A stretch of DNA of 64,000 nt from an uncultured Methanomassiliicoccales archaeon (GCA_934702355.1 CAKUXX010000008.1:20357-84356); one strand, 5' to 3'. Positions 1-9,469 are shown, counted from the first letter of the stretch. Notes: generated by a model not told the origin, from the letters alone. Numbers and translations are program-made.

Positions 1-516
1 CAGAGCGGTGGACATTCCTCCGATGATGACGTACTTGACTCCTGCCTCTGCGGCCCTGGAGTCCTTCCTCTTCATTGTGACGAGGGCGTAGGACGAGATA
101 CTGGTAAGCTCGACACCGACGAAGATCGTCAGAAGATCGGAGGATCCTGCGACGAACATCATACCGGTGGAAGCACCCATGATCAGAGCATAGTATGCGC
201 CGACATGCAGCCTTGTGGTCTCAACACTGGAGTTGGAGACGAGGATTGCAAGGAACAGCACGATCTGGAAGAGCAGGACCATGAGTCCTGTGTAGGCGTT
301 GTATTCGTAGGCGCCGAGGGTCTCTCCGACGTATCCGTCAGTCAGCATCATAGCGTTGACCAGGAGGGACACGATCGAGAAGACCAGGGCGACCGCCCAT
401 GTCGCGGTGTTCCTCTTTCCGAGGAACTGGACCGCGGGCATGATGAGCGCTCCGATCAGCAGTATGATCAGGGGTGCGATGGCTGTGTAGTCACCGAATA
501 TGCTTGTGAAATCCAT
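1..516 (-). CDS. fpoN: F420H2 dehydrogenase subunit N (partial)
   Basis: N-terminal 172 codons of an antiporter-like membrane subunit (NuoN/FpoN type) of the proton-pumping Fpo complex; the rest lies beyond the window edge. Translation from the ATG at 516 starts MDFTSIFGDYTAIAPLI and gives several hydrophobic helices. The ATG overlaps the fpoM stop (ATGA), so it is translationally coupled as the last fpo gene seen. Position after fpoM and the helix pattern support N rather than another antiporter-like subunit. The identity is family-level. Confidence 0.85.
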   Translation of the reverse strand, partial: MDFTSIFGDYTAIAPLIILLIGALIMPAVQFLGKRNTATWAVALVFSIVSLLVNAMMLTDGYVGETLGAYEYNAYTGLMVLLFQIVLFLAILVSNSSVETTRLHVGAYYALIMGASTGMMFVAGSSDLLTIFVGVELTSISSYALVTMKRKDSRAAEAGVKYVIIGGMSTAL

Positions 517-2006
517 CAGAGCACCTCCATAAGGGTCTGTATGTAGGGTTCGACGAACGAGAGTGCGCCATCGGGCCAAACTCCGTACAGGGCGATCAGG
601 ACCACGAGGACCGCGAGAGCGGCGAACTCGGGCTTGCTGACGTCGTGGACGTGCTCGAGGTCGATCTTGGTTGTCTCGGGGCCGAACAGGGTCTTCTGCA
701 TGGCCCACAGGTAGTAGCCTGCGGTGAGCATGAGGGTCAGCAGGCAGAAGAGAATCAGCCAAAGCATGCCCTCACTCTGGATGAACTCGTAGAATCCGTA
801 GACGAGAGGGAACTCTCCCCAGAATCCGACAAGTCCGGGCAGTCCGAGAGATGCCATGAATCCGATCATCATGAAGGTGGCGAACACAGGGAGCCTTCCG
901 GCGAGACCGCCGAGGAGAGGCATCTCTCTGGTTCCGACGATGTGACCGCACATTCCGCACACCATGAACAGGACTGCGGAGATGAGTCCGTGGGCGAACA
1001 TCTGGAAGATAGCGAATGTTATTCCGATGTCGGAAAGGCATCCGATTCCCAGCATGACCATTCCCATGTGGCTGATGGACGAGAATGCGACCATCTTCTT
1101 GAGATCTGTCTGAGCGATACAGGCGTAGGCTCCATAGACCATGGAGACGAGTCCGATCGCGATGATGACCCACTGCCAGTAGTGAGCTCCCAGGGGGAGG
1201 GCCTCCAGGCAGATGCGTATGATACCGTAGGATCCCATCTTAAGCATGACACCTGCCAAGAGGACGGATCCGCCGGTAGGGGCCTCGACGTGTGCGTCGG
1301 GCAGCCATGTATGGAAGGGAACGGAAGGCATCTTGACCATGAATCCGAAGAAGAGCAGAGCGAATACGATCGCCTGGAATGCCTCGGAGGTGGTCGGCAT
1401 GATGCTGTTGATCGTCTCGAAGGAGAAGTCTGCGACTCCTGTCATCGAAGCGACCTCGAATCCCATGGCGAAGATACCGATCAGCATGACCAGCGACGCC
1501 ACATGGGTGTAGATCAGGAACTTGATTGCTGCGTAGTGCCTCCTGGGGCCTCCGTACCATGAGATCATGAAGTACATGGGCACCAGGGTGATCTCCCACA
1601 TCACGTAGAACAGGAAGTAGTCTGCAGCGAGGTAGACTCCCATCAGTCCGACTTCCATTGCCATTACGAGGGTGTGGAAGTAGTTGGGCCTGTCCTTCTC
1701 CTCTGCGGAGAAGATGACAACGAGCAGGGTCAGCAGAGCGGTCAGGAAGACCATCAGGATGCTGAGACCGTCGATTGCGAGGGCGAAACTGATCGTCACG
1801 GTGTTCGTGCTGATCCACTTGTAGGACTCGCTGAGGTCGCCCATCTCGGTGGCGAACATGATGTACAGTGTGATCACGAGTGTGATGGCGGAGAAGACTC
1901 CGGCCACGTATTTTGCGTATTTCTGCCTCTCTCCGCCCATGAACAGGGTAGCGAGGGCTCCGATCAGGGGTATGAGTATGAGCAGGCTCAGAAACGGTAT
2001 TTCCAT
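516..2006 (-). CDS. fpoM: F420H2 dehydrogenase subunit M
   Basis: Multi-spanning antiporter-like subunit (about 496 aa, NuoM/ND4 family) of the membrane arm, expected to take part in proton translocation. The family core is visible: the segment MPSVPFHTWLPDAHVEAPT and the following GSVLLAGVMLKMGSYG, with conserved Lys and His. The ATG at 2006 is chosen because a GGAGGT ribosome site ends about seven bases upstream; the longer reading from a TTG at 2021 would start inside that site. Lies between fpoL and fpoN with overlapping ends. Confidence 0.93.
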   Translation of the reverse strand: MEIPFLSLLILIPLIGALATLFMGGERQKYAKYVAGVFSAITLVITLYIMFATEMGDLSESYKWISTNTVTISFALAIDGLSILMVFLTALLTLLVVIFSAEEKDRPNYFHTLVMAMEVGLMGVYLAADYFLFYVMWEITLVPMYFMISWYGGPRRHYAAIKFLIYTHVASLVMLIGIFAMGFEVASMTGVADFSFETINSIMPTTSEAFQAIVFALLFFGFMVKMPSVPFHTWLPDAHVEAPTGGSVLLAGVMLKMGSYGIIRICLEALPLGAHYWQWVIIAIGLVSMVYGAYACIAQTDLKKMVAFSSISHMGMVMLGIGCLSDIGITFAIFQMFAHGLISAVLFMVCGMCGHIVGTREMPLLGGLAGRLPVFATFMMIGFMASLGLPGLVGFWGEFPLVYGFYEFIQSEGMLWLILFCLLTLMLTAGYYLWAMQKTLFGPETTKIDLEHVHDVSKPEFAALAVLVVLIALYGVWPDGALSFVEPYIQTLMEVL

Positions 2007-2007
2007 C

Positions 2008-4032
2008 TCACATACCTCCAAGGATCATAGCGATGACGACGAACAGCACGGAGAGCACCGAGATTCCGATCAGGACGACCGAGGAGTAATCCTGGACGTG
2101 ACCGGTCTGCATCTTGCTCATGACATCTCCTCCACCGATGACGGCTCCGGAGAGACCGTTGACGGTTCCGTCGATGACCTGCCTGTCGACATAGTTCACA
2201 CCACGGGCGACGCCGTCTCCGAGCTTCCAGGAAACCTGGTTGTAGAACTCGGGGAAGTACCACCTGTTGGCGAGCAGCTTGTAGATAGCGGACTGACCCT
2301 CCTTGTTGAACTTGCCGGGGTTGATGGTCTTCTTGGCGTACATGAGGTACGCAAGGCCGATTCCTGCAAGGGCGAGGACGATCGTCAGATAGGTGTAGGG
2401 GTTGGTGAAGAGTTCGCTGAAGTACTCGAAGCCTTCCTTGTGTCCGCCACCGACTATGAATCCGGTGGATGTGACATCGAAGGAGATCATTGCGTCGAGT
2501 CCGAACATTATGAAGAATCCACTGAGGACTGCGAACACGGACAGGATCATCAGAGGGACCGTCATGGTCTTCGGAGACTCTCCGTGGCAGTGCTGGGAAG
2601 CGTGTCCCTCCTCTCCCATGAAGGTCATGAACCACATGCGGAACATGTAGAACGCTGTCATGAAAGCGGTGATGACTGCGAGCAGCCAAAGGACGGTGAA
2701 CCAGATGGTCTCGTCTCCGGCCTCAAGTGCGATCTCGAGGACGAGATCCTTGGACCAGAATCCGCTGAAGAGCGGGAATCCTGCGATGGACAGGGAACCG
2801 AGGAGCATTGTGATGGAGGTGACCTTCATGTGTTTGTGAAGTCCGCCCATCTCCCTCATATCCTCTGTACCTACGGCGTGGATGACGGATCCGGAGCACA
2901 TGAACAGCAGGGCCTTGAAGAAGGCGTGGTTCATCATGTGGAAGCATCCTGCGATGAATCCTGCGGTTCCGGCTGCGATGAGGGCATCGTTTCCATCCCT
3001 GAGACCGATGGCCATCAGGTATCCTCCGGCTCCGAGAGCGAGGATCATGTATCCGAGCTGGGAGACGGTGGAGAAGGCGAGGACCTTCTTGATGTTCATG
3101 TTGTTCATCGCCATGGTTGCGGCGAAGAATGCTGTGACTCCTCCGATTATTCCGACGAAGAGCATCACTTCAGGGTTCTGGATGAACAGAGGATATCCCC
3201 TGGCAACCAGGTAGACTCCGGCCTTGACCATTGTCGCGGCGTGGATCAAAGACGATACTGTGGTAGGACCGGCCATCGCATCGGGCAGCCAGTCGTGAAG
3301 CGGGAACTGAGCGCTCTTTCCGATGACTCCTCCGAAGACGAGGAACATACCGAGCATCAGCATATCGGGGTCGGCGGCGGCGATGTTGGCCGCGTCGAAC
3401 AGGTTGGTGTAGTCCAGGCTGTGGAACTCACCGAGCAGTACGAAGAGTCCTGCCATCAGACAGACGTCACCGAGACGGGTGACGAGGAAGGCCTTCTTGG
3501 CTGCGGAGGCTGCGTTTGCAGAAGCTGCATCGCCCTCGGGGTGCCTGAAGGACCAGAATCCGATAAGCAGGTACGAGCACAGTCCCATGACCTCCCAGAA
3601 GATGAACATCTCGAGGAAGTTGCTGGAGACGATCAGTCCGAGCATACCGGTCAGGAACAGGGAGACCTCGGCGTAGTACCTCGTCTTCCTGGCGCCCTGG
3701 TCGCCCATGTATCCGATGGAGTACACGAAGATCAGAGTGGAGATGAACGAGGAGAACAGCATCATCATGCAGGTGAGGCCGTCCACGTAGTATCCGAGGT
3801 GCATGGTCAGATCGCCGATGTGGAACCACTCGATGGAGGACGTCACGGCGTTGGGGTACGCATCTCCGGTGAGGTACTCATAGGAGATGAGCGCGGCTAT
3901 GATAAAGGCGAACAGAGCGCCCGCTATTGCGATGTAGCCTCCTTTCTCAGGAGTCTTCCTGCCGACAAGGCCGATGATCAGGAAGCACAGCATCGGAATG
4001 AGGGGCACGAGCCAAGTGTATTCTATGAACAT
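2008..4032 (-). CDS. fpoL: F420H2 dehydrogenase subunit L
   Basis: 674-residue NuoL/ND5-type antiporter-like subunit, the largest membrane protein of the complex. The signature around SAQFPLHDWLPDAMAGPTTVSSLIHAATMV is present, as is the long C-terminal extension with the lateral helix and final membrane segment. The start ATG at 4032 has a GAGGTGG ribosome site. It is the distal part of the membrane arm and sits directly after fpoK. Several long plus-strand readings over this gene are antisense shadows. Confidence 0.95.
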   Translation of the reverse strand: MFIEYTWLVPLIPMLCFLIIGLVGRKTPEKGGYIAIAGALFAFIIAALISYEYLTGDAYPNAVTSSIEWFHIGDLTMHLGYYVDGLTCMMMLFSSFISTLIFVYSIGYMGDQGARKTRYYAEVSLFLTGMLGLIVSSNFLEMFIFWEVMGLCSYLLIGFWSFRHPEGDAASANAASAAKKAFLVTRLGDVCLMAGLFVLLGEFHSLDYTNLFDAANIAAADPDMLMLGMFLVFGGVIGKSAQFPLHDWLPDAMAGPTTVSSLIHAATMVKAGVYLVARGYPLFIQNPEVMLFVGIIGGVTAFFAATMAMNNMNIKKVLAFSTVSQLGYMILALGAGGYLMAIGLRDGNDALIAAGTAGFIAGCFHMMNHAFFKALLFMCSGSVIHAVGTEDMREMGGLHKHMKVTSITMLLGSLSIAGFPLFSGFWSKDLVLEIALEAGDETIWFTVLWLLAVITAFMTAFYMFRMWFMTFMGEEGHASQHCHGESPKTMTVPLMILSVFAVLSGFFIMFGLDAMISFDVTSTGFIVGGGHKEGFEYFSELFTNPYTYLTIVLALAGIGLAYLMYAKKTINPGKFNKEGQSAIYKLLANRWYFPEFYNQVSWKLGDGVARGVNYVDRQVIDGTVNGLSGAVIGGGDVMSKMQTGHVQDYSSVVLIGISVLSVLFVVIAMILGGM

Positions 4033-4033
4033 C

Positions 4034-4342
4034 TTACCACCTCATTGATGTGAGTTCCGCATCGTCGAGGTCGCTTGTCTTCCTCAGCTTGTATGCGTTG
4101 AGCAGGATAGCGATACCGACTGCTACTTCAGCTGCAGCGACGGAGATGGTCATGACGACGAATGCCTGACCGATCACGTCTGCGTTGTATGCGCCGAAGG
4201 CTACGAAGTTAATGTTGGCTGCATTGAGCATGAGCTCGATGCACATGAGAACAACGATAGCGTTGCTCTTGGTGAGGACACCGTATGCGCCGATCACGAA
4301 CAGGATGGCGCCGAGCACGAGGAAGTACTCAATTGGAATCAT
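4034..4342 (-). CDS. fpoK: F420H2 dehydrogenase subunit K
   Basis: 102-residue NuoK-type subunit with three membrane helices. It carries the conserved acidic residues in helices 2 and 3 (MCIELMLNAANINFVAF; TISVAAAEVAVGIAI). The ATG at 4342 follows a strong GAGGAGGT site and overlaps the end of fpoJ2 by 14 bases; a longer reading to 4378 would run into fpoJ2. It ends with TAA, one of the few non-TGA stops here. Confidence 0.94.
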   Translation of the reverse strand: MIPIEYFLVLGAILFVIGAYGVLTKSNAIVVLMCIELMLNAANINFVAFGAYNADVIGQAFVVMTISVAAAEVAVGIAILLNAYKLRKTSDLDDAELTSMRW

Positions 4343-4640
4343 CGGATTCGACCTCCTCTCTCGAAATGCACACTCCACCGATCATGGCTCCGAACATGAG
4401 GAGCGCAAGGGGGATCAGCACGAGTCCGTATTTCTCGAACACCGTGTATGCAAGGCTGTTCTCTTTGACGTTTCCGTCGTCGTCCATGATTCCACTGTCG
4501 CCGCTGGGGTCGATTGTGGGGACGTTCTGAGGTGCGTCGTAATCTGTGTAGTTATCCCAGTCGACTGTCGCGATACCGACCACGAGGATGGCCAGCAGAA
4601 CGACGGAGACGGATACACCGACGATTACCTTCTTACTCAT
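4329..4640 (-). CDS. fpoJ: F420H2 dehydrogenase subunit J, C-terminal half
   Basis: 103-residue protein with an N-terminal membrane helix, a polar acidic loop (about residues 27-65) and a second helix (VFEKYGLVLIPLALLMFGAMIGG). This corresponds to the C-terminal half of NuoJ. In methanogens NuoJ is split in two genes; this is the second. Its ATG overlaps the fpoJ1 stop by eight bases. The short length and low conservation make the call depend partly on position. Confidence 0.85.
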   Translation of the reverse strand: MSKKVIVGVSVSVVLLAILVVGIATVDWDNYTDYDAPQNVPTIDPSGDSGIMDDDGNVKENSLAYTVFEKYGLVLIPLALLMFGAMIGGVCISREEVESDDSN

Positions 4641-4974
4641 CGGAATCGCCCTCCGATTTCATGATATACCTTCTTGTCAACATGATGCTGAACGCGAACA
4701 GGATGGTGATGGCTCCAACGTAAACGAGGATCTGCACCACACCTAGGAATTCCGCTTCAAGGAAGAAGTACACGAACCCGACACAGAGGAAGACCAGAGC
4801 GAGATAGAACGCGCTGTGGATGACCTCTTTCCTTGTCACAACCGAAAGTGCGGCAAGGATGGCGATGGCCGAAAGTATCAGGAACGCGACGAGGTCGAGG
4901 TTACCGAGGAGATAGCTCCCGAAGTCACCGAGACCGTTCCAAATGGAATTCAACAAGTCCATGAGAGCTCCCAT
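4633..4974 (-). CDS. fpoJ: F420H2 dehydrogenase subunit J, N-terminal half
   Basis: 113 residues with three membrane helices and the NuoJ core (SAFYLALVFLCVGFVYFFLEAEFLGVVQILVYVGAI, residues about 53-88), including the conserved Glu/Gln-containing helix. The ATG at 4974 follows a GGAGGT site located in the end of fpoI. It ends with TAA inside the fpoJ2 start. Together with the next gene it makes one NuoJ-equivalent. Confidence 0.9.
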   Translation of the reverse strand: MGALMDLLNSIWNGLGDFGSYLLGNLDLVAFLILSAIAILAALSVVTRKEVIHSAFYLALVFLCVGFVYFFLEAEFLGVVQILVYVGAITILFAFSIMLTRRYIMKSEGDSDE

Positions 4975-5714
4975 CAGAGCACCTCCTTGATCTCAAGGGC
5001 ATCTTTCGGACAATCGTCCACGCAGTTCCTGCAGCAGATGCACTTGCTGTTGTCGATCACCGGGCGCAGGATGGGCTTTCCTTTGTCGTTGACTCCTTTC
5101 TCGACCATCTCAATGGCCGAAACGGGGCAGACTTTGGCGCACTTCTTGCATCCGATGCACTTGCTGTCGGTCAGTTCGGGCCTGTCGATGTCGAAGAGGG
5201 ACACACGCCTGTCGGAGTTGCCGTTCTCGATATCGGAGGGCAGGGTGACCTCCAGCTTGACCTTCATTCCCTCTGTGGTACCCTCGTAGTTGAGCCTCTT
5301 GGGTCCGTAGATGAGATCGAACCTCGTGTACTCGGCGAGCTCGTACTCGGGCGTGACGGTCATGGCGTCGACAGGGCAGTACTCTGCGCAGTATCCGCAC
5401 ATGGCGCACCTGCCGAGGTTGACCTGGGGCTTCTTGACCGTTTTGCCGTCTGCATCCTCTGTCTCGACGAGCTTGATGCATGCAGTGGGGCACATGCGCT
5501 CGCACATGCCGCAACCGACGCACTTGTCGAACACGAGTCCGGGGCGTCCGCGGTAGTTCTCGGGGACCCACTCCTTCTCGTAGGGATACAGAACCGTGAC
5601 GGGTCTGTGGAAGATGGTCTTGACGAAGAGCTTGAGCACGGCCCACTGGGGTTTGAGCACCCAGAAGCTCTTTGCCAGGTTCTTTGGATATTTGTCTAGA
5701 TATCTGATTGTCAT
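4974..5714 (-). CDS. fpoI: F420H2 dehydrogenase iron-sulfur subunit I, four-cluster form
   Basis: 246-residue ferredoxin-type subunit that carries electrons to the quinone/methanophenazine side. Four complete C-x2-C-x2-C-x3-C-P motifs are visible: two in the usual NuoI place (KCVGCGMCERMCP, RCAMCGYCAEYCP) and two more in a C-terminal extension (KCIGCKKCAKVCP, KCICCRNCVDDCP). Usual NuoI/FpoI has two clusters. The extra pair may be a docking or wiring module for the electron donor (inference). The ATG at 5714 overlaps the fpoH stop by one base. Confidence 0.93.
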   Translation of the reverse strand: MTIRYLDKYPKNLAKSFWVLKPQWAVLKLFVKTIFHRPVTVLYPYEKEWVPENYRGRPGLVFDKCVGCGMCERMCPTACIKLVETEDADGKTVKKPQVNLGRCAMCGYCAEYCPVDAMTVTPEYELAEYTRFDLIYGPKRLNYEGTTEGMKVKLEVTLPSDIENGNSDRRVSLFDIDRPELTDSKCIGCKKCAKVCPVSAIEMVEKGVNDKGKPILRPVIDNSKCICCRNCVDDCPKDALEIKEVL

Positions 5715-6892
5715 CAGAAGATGCCTCCAGATTTGAGCAGAATGACGACTGCCAGGTTGATCACGGACAGGGGCATGAAGACCTTCCATCCGATGTTGAG
5801 GATCTGATCGGGCCTGACACGGGCCAGAGCAGCCCTGACGAGGATCATCAGGAAGAAGATGAACCAGGTCTTGACCAGCGACACGATCTCGGGTATGGGT
5901 CCGTCTCCGATGAACGGAAGGGTCCAGCCTCCGAGGTACATGATAGCGACCATGGCGCATGCGACGTAGCCTCTGAAGTAGTCGGCCAGCATGATGAGAC
6001 CCCACTTCATTCCGGCGTACTCTGTCTGCCATCCCTCGACCAGCTCGGCCTCTGCCTCTGCGATATCGAAGGGCAGACGCTCGGACTCCGCGGTTGCGCA
6101 GAAGAAGAACGTGATGAAACCGATGAACTGGGGGATGATGTACCAGACGGTGTCGTTCTGTGCGTAGACGATGTCTCCGATGTTGAAGCTACCGGCGAGA
6201 AGCGCTGTGGTAGCGATCATGATGAGCATAGGGACCTCGTAAGAGACCATCAGCTCTGCGGCCCTCATTCCTCCGATAAGGGAGTACTTGTTGTTCTGAG
6301 CCCATCCCGAAACCAGGATGAAGAACGGAGCCAGCGCGAAGAACGCCATGACAATGAGAAGTCCTGTGTGGTAATCCACGACGTACCACCTGGCGGACAG
6401 GGGTATCATACAGGCAACGAGAACGGACACACCGATGACCAGGGAAACGGTCCACATGTAGGTCATCTTGTCGATCTTTCCAGGGAGGGTGTTCTCCTTC
6501 ATGAAGGTCTTGAGACCGTCTGCAACACACTGCAGGAATCCCTTGAGACCGATCATTGTTCCCCTTCTGTCCATCATCCTTCCGAGGCACTTACGCTCCA
6601 TCCACAAGGACAGCAGAGTGCACACGAAGACCACGATGAATACGAGGAGCATGAAGACGATCAGCGAGAACAGGGTCATCGCACCGTCGCACATCAGCCA
6701 CTCGGACACGCAGTTGTTGGGGAAGATCAGGTTGATGAGCCAAGCGAGGGCTCCGCCTATGAGCTCCCAAAGCCTGAACGAGATGGCGTAGGGCAGGTTG
6801 TATGTCTCGAACGGATAGTACGCGTTCTCCATCAGAGGGGAACCGAAGTTGATGAAATCGAGGATGCTTGTGTATTCAACTGCCACGTTCAT
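5714..6892 (-). CDS. fpoH: F420H2 dehydrogenase subunit H
   Basis: 392-residue NuoH-type membrane subunit that forms the quinone-side chamber with B and D. Family marks include the ERKCLGRMMDRRGT segment and the acidic loop AESERLPFDIAEAEAELVEGWQTEYAG. The ATG at 6892 (ATGA with the fpoD stop) is preferred to the GTG one codon upstream. Part of the unbroken fpo operon. Confidence 0.96.
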   Translation of the reverse strand: MNVAVEYTSILDFINFGSPLMENAYYPFETYNLPYAISFRLWELIGGALAWLINLIFPNNCVSEWLMCDGAMTLFSLIVFMLLVFIVVFVCTLLSLWMERKCLGRMMDRRGTMIGLKGFLQCVADGLKTFMKENTLPGKIDKMTYMWTVSLVIGVSVLVACMIPLSARWYVVDYHTGLLIVMAFFALAPFFILVSGWAQNNKYSLIGGMRAAELMVSYEVPMLIMIATTALLAGSFNIGDIVYAQNDTVWYIIPQFIGFITFFFCATAESERLPFDIAEAEAELVEGWQTEYAGMKWGLIMLADYFRGYVACAMVAIMYLGGWTLPFIGDGPIPEIVSLVKTWFIFFLMILVRAALARVRPDQILNIGWKVFMPLSVINLAVVILLKSGGIF

Positions 6893-8034
6893 CACCGGTC
6901 CGTCTCACCCAGGCACATATCGATCTGAGCGAGGATGGCGGGAACATCCGCGATCCTGCATCCCATACACATTGCCTTGGATGTGGATACGTTCGTAAAG
7001 ATGGGACTGCGCACTTTGAGCCTGTAGGGCTTGTCGGTACCGTCGGAAACGAGGTACATGAGGGACTCTCCACGGGGATCCTCCATTCTCATGAAGTGTG
7101 TTCCGGCAGGGACCTTTGTCGGGGTCTTGATCCTGTAGGGGGCGTTCTTTCCGAGAGCGTTGATCTTCTGGACTGCCTGCCTGATGATGTCGCAGGACTG
7201 GAACATCTCCTCGATACGGATCATGTACCTGGCATAGGAATCTCCCTCTGTCAGGACGGGGACCTCGAAGTCCACCTTGTCATAATTGTCATAGGGGTCG
7301 TCGCGACGAATGTCGAAGTCGACTCCGCATCCCCTCATCGCAGGGCCGGTCAGTCCGAGGTTGGCGACCTGCTCGCGGGTCATGTAACTGACACCTTTCA
7401 TCCTGGAGACGATGATAGAGCTCTCGTCCATCAGGTCGATGATGTCCCACATGGCCTTCTCGAACCTGTCGACGACACGGATGATGTCCCTGTCGAACAG
7501 CTCGGTGGTGTCGTTCCTGACTCCTCCGATACGAGGGTAGTTGGTTGTCATCCTGGCTCCGCAGAGCTTGACGTTGAGATCGAGGAAGTACTCCCTCTCC
7601 CTCATGGCCCACAGGAAGACGGTCAGGTTACCGAGGTCGGTACCGACGGCGGCGAGCCACATGAGGTGGGAGTTGATCCTGCACACCTCGTCGGCCACGA
7701 TCCTGATGTACTTGGCCTTCTCGGGAATGTCGATTCCGAGCGCCTTCTCGACTGTCATGCAGTAGAGGTGGGTGTATGTCATCGACGCGGCATAGCAAAG
7801 ACGGTCCGCCATGGGGATGATCTTGGGGTAGGTCCTGTTCTCGGTCTCCTTCTCCCATCCGCGGTGGAGGTAACCGACGATCGGGTCTGCATCGACGACG
7901 AACTCTCCGTCGACTTTGATCTTGAGTGTCCAAAGTCCGTGGGAGAACGGGTGCTGCGGACCCATGATGATCCACATCTTGTCGGTTTCCATCTTCTCTT
8001 CAATCTCTTTAACAGGTACTATAGAGTCTGCCAT
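6892..8034 (-). CDS. fpoD: F420H2 dehydrogenase subunit D
   Basis: 380-residue NuoD/49-kDa-type soluble subunit, related to the large subunit of [NiFe] hydrogenases but without nickel ligands. Marks: MGPQHPFSHGLWTLKIKVDGE near the N terminus, GYLHRGWEK, and the C-terminal RSPIFTNVSTSKAMCMGCRIADVPAILAQIDMCLGETDR. ATG at 8034 overlaps the fpoC stop. It forms the reaction site with FpoB and FpoH. Confidence 0.96.
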   Translation of the reverse strand: MADSIVPVKEIEEKMETDKMWIIMGPQHPFSHGLWTLKIKVDGEFVVDADPIVGYLHRGWEKETENRTYPKIIPMADRLCYAASMTYTHLYCMTVEKALGIDIPEKAKYIRIVADEVCRINSHLMWLAAVGTDLGNLTVFLWAMREREYFLDLNVKLCGARMTTNYPRIGGVRNDTTELFDRDIIRVVDRFEKAMWDIIDLMDESSIIVSRMKGVSYMTREQVANLGLTGPAMRGCGVDFDIRRDDPYDNYDKVDFEVPVLTEGDSYARYMIRIEEMFQSCDIIRQAVQKINALGKNAPYRIKTPTKVPAGTHFMRMEDPRGESLMYLVSDGTDKPYRLKVRSPIFTNVSTSKAMCMGCRIADVPAILAQIDMCLGETDR

Positions 8035-8504
8035 CACTCACTCCCCCTGAGTTTGTATGATTTTCTGAAGGGGTAGAACTCGTATGTCTTGGGTGTCAGC
8101 AGCCTCTCCAGCCTGGGGTGGTTGTCGAACACGATTCCGAACAGTTCCCAGGTCTCCCTCTCGTGCCAGTTGGCTCCTTCCCATACACATGTGACGGACT
8201 CCACGTGGGGGTCATCTGCGGGGAGATCGGTGCTGAGCTCGATCATCACTCCGGTGTAGTAGTTGGTGAGGTGGTAGACAACGGTCAGGTGGTCGACGTA
8301 GTCGACACCGATGACGGTCGAGCAGTGCTCGAACGTGAGGTTGTGCTGAATGTACTTGCATACTTCGAGGACGTTCTCCCTGGGCAGCTTGGCGAAGACC
8401 CTGCGGGCCTCGGTGCCAGTGACCTGCACGGAGGGGAATTTCTCTGTGAGGAGGGTTTTGATCTCTTCCTCGGTGGGCTTCTGATAAACAGCTTCCGTGT
8501 CCAT
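8034..8504 (-). CDS. fpoC: F420H2 dehydrogenase subunit C
   Basis: 156-residue NuoC/30-kDa-type subunit. The C-terminal signature WHERETWELFGIVFDNHPRLERLL and the ending YEFYPFRKSYKLRGSE are typical. The ATG at 8504 is preceded by GGAGGA. Longer readings upstream run into fpoB and are not used. Confidence 0.95.
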   Translation of the reverse strand: MDTEAVYQKPTEEEIKTLLTEKFPSVQVTGTEARRVFAKLPRENVLEVCKYIQHNLTFEHCSTVIGVDYVDHLTVVYHLTNYYTGVMIELSTDLPADDPHVESVTCVWEGANWHERETWELFGIVFDNHPRLERLLTPKTYEFYPFRKSYKLRGSE

Positions 8505-8506
8505 CT

Positions 8507-9070
8507 TCAGTCCTCCAGGAAGACTCCTCTTCTGAAGTAGCTCTCGATCTTCTTCTGGAGCAGCATGAATCCGTCGATCATGGCATCGGGACGCGCGGGG
8601 CATCCGGGGATGTAGATATCGACGGGAACAATCTGATCCAGTCCCTGAACCGTGTTGTAGGAGTCGTACCAGGGTCCGCCGGAGATGGCGCACTCGCCCA
8701 TGGCGACGACCCACTTGGGGTTGGGGATCTGCTCGTAGAGACGCCTGAGGTCGGGACGGATCTTCTTGGTGATCCAACCGTTGACCAGCAGGATATCGGT
8801 CTGCCTGGGTGAAGAACGGTAGATCATACCGTAACGCTCGGCATCGTACCTGGGTGCGGACGCGGCCGCCATCTCCAGGGCGCAGCAGGCGAGACCCCAG
8901 TGCAGAGGGTGCATGGAGTTCTTCATGGCCCAGGACCAGATAGGTCCCGTGAGCTCATCGACTGTCTTTTTCGTTCCAGAGCTGAGGAGGTTGTTGATCA
9001 TGGCGTCAGACCATGACATGAACTCGTCAGCACTCATTGCTACAGCATGGGGGTAGAGGCTCATATCCAT
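8507..9070 (-). CDS. fpoB: F420H2 dehydrogenase subunit B
   Basis: 187-residue NuoB/PSST-type subunit that binds cluster N2. All cluster ligands are visible: CC in WGLACCALEM, Cys in MGECAISGG and Cys in IPGCPARPDA. The ATG at 9070 has a GGAGGA site and overlaps the end of fpoA by 10 bases. It passes electrons to the quinone analogue at the junction with subunit H. Confidence 0.96.
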   Translation of the reverse strand: MDMSLYPHAVAMSADEFMSWSDAMINNLLSSGTKKTVDELTGPIWSWAMKNSMHPLHWGLACCALEMAAASAPRYDAERYGMIYRSSPRQTDILLVNGWITKKIRPDLRRLYEQIPNPKWVVAMGECAISGGPWYDSYNTVQGLDQIVPVDIYIPGCPARPDAMIDGFMLLQKKIESYFRRGVFLED

Positions 9071-9423
9071 ACGTGTTCCTCCTTTTTCAGGGCGTATACG
9101 ACACCCAGAACCATGATTCCGAAGAAGACGATCATCATGGCCTTGGCGTTCATGGAAAGTCCGGTGAACGCGACGGCCCAAATCATCAAAAAGGTTGCAA
9201 TCAGGTCAAAAACAACGAAAATTAATGCAAAAGTGTAGTATTGGAACCTGAACTGAACCTGGGCTTCTCCGATAGGTTCTGAACCGCACTCATAGGTTGC
9301 TTCCATCCACTGAGTGGGTTTTGTAGGGCGTATGAACCTTGATGCCCACCATGCCAAAGGCGCGAATCCGAGAGCGATAACGCTCACTATCGCTAATGGC
9401 ATGTAGTACACAATTAGTGACAT
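9061..9423 (-). CDS. fpoA: F420H2 dehydrogenase subunit A
   Basis: 120-residue NuoA-type membrane protein with three helices; the motif ATYECGSEPIGEAQVQFRFQYYTFALIFVVFD is the family signature. It is first in the operon, about 25 bases behind the predicted transcription start. No FpoF or other F420-oxidising input subunit precedes it, so the electron donor of this complex is not defined in the window. Confidence 0.95.
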   Translation of the reverse strand: MSLIVYYMPLAIVSVIALGFAPLAWWASRFIRPTKPTQWMEATYECGSEPIGEAQVQFRFQYYTFALIFVVFDLIATFLMIWAVAFTGLSMNAKAMMIVFFGIMVLGVVYALKKEEHVWI

Positions 9424-9469
9424 TGGCCTTGGCGATGTTTTCGTAGTACATAAACTATCCTTCCTTGTC

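Noticed and set aside
1849..4053. 734-codon plus-strand open frame
   Set aside because: Antisense to fpoL and fpoM; very rich in Asp, Glu, His and Gly, as expected from the complement of Leu/Ile/Val-rich membrane genes. No domain seen.
5708..6928. 406-codon plus-strand open frame
   Set aside because: Antisense shadow of fpoH with the same acidic composition.
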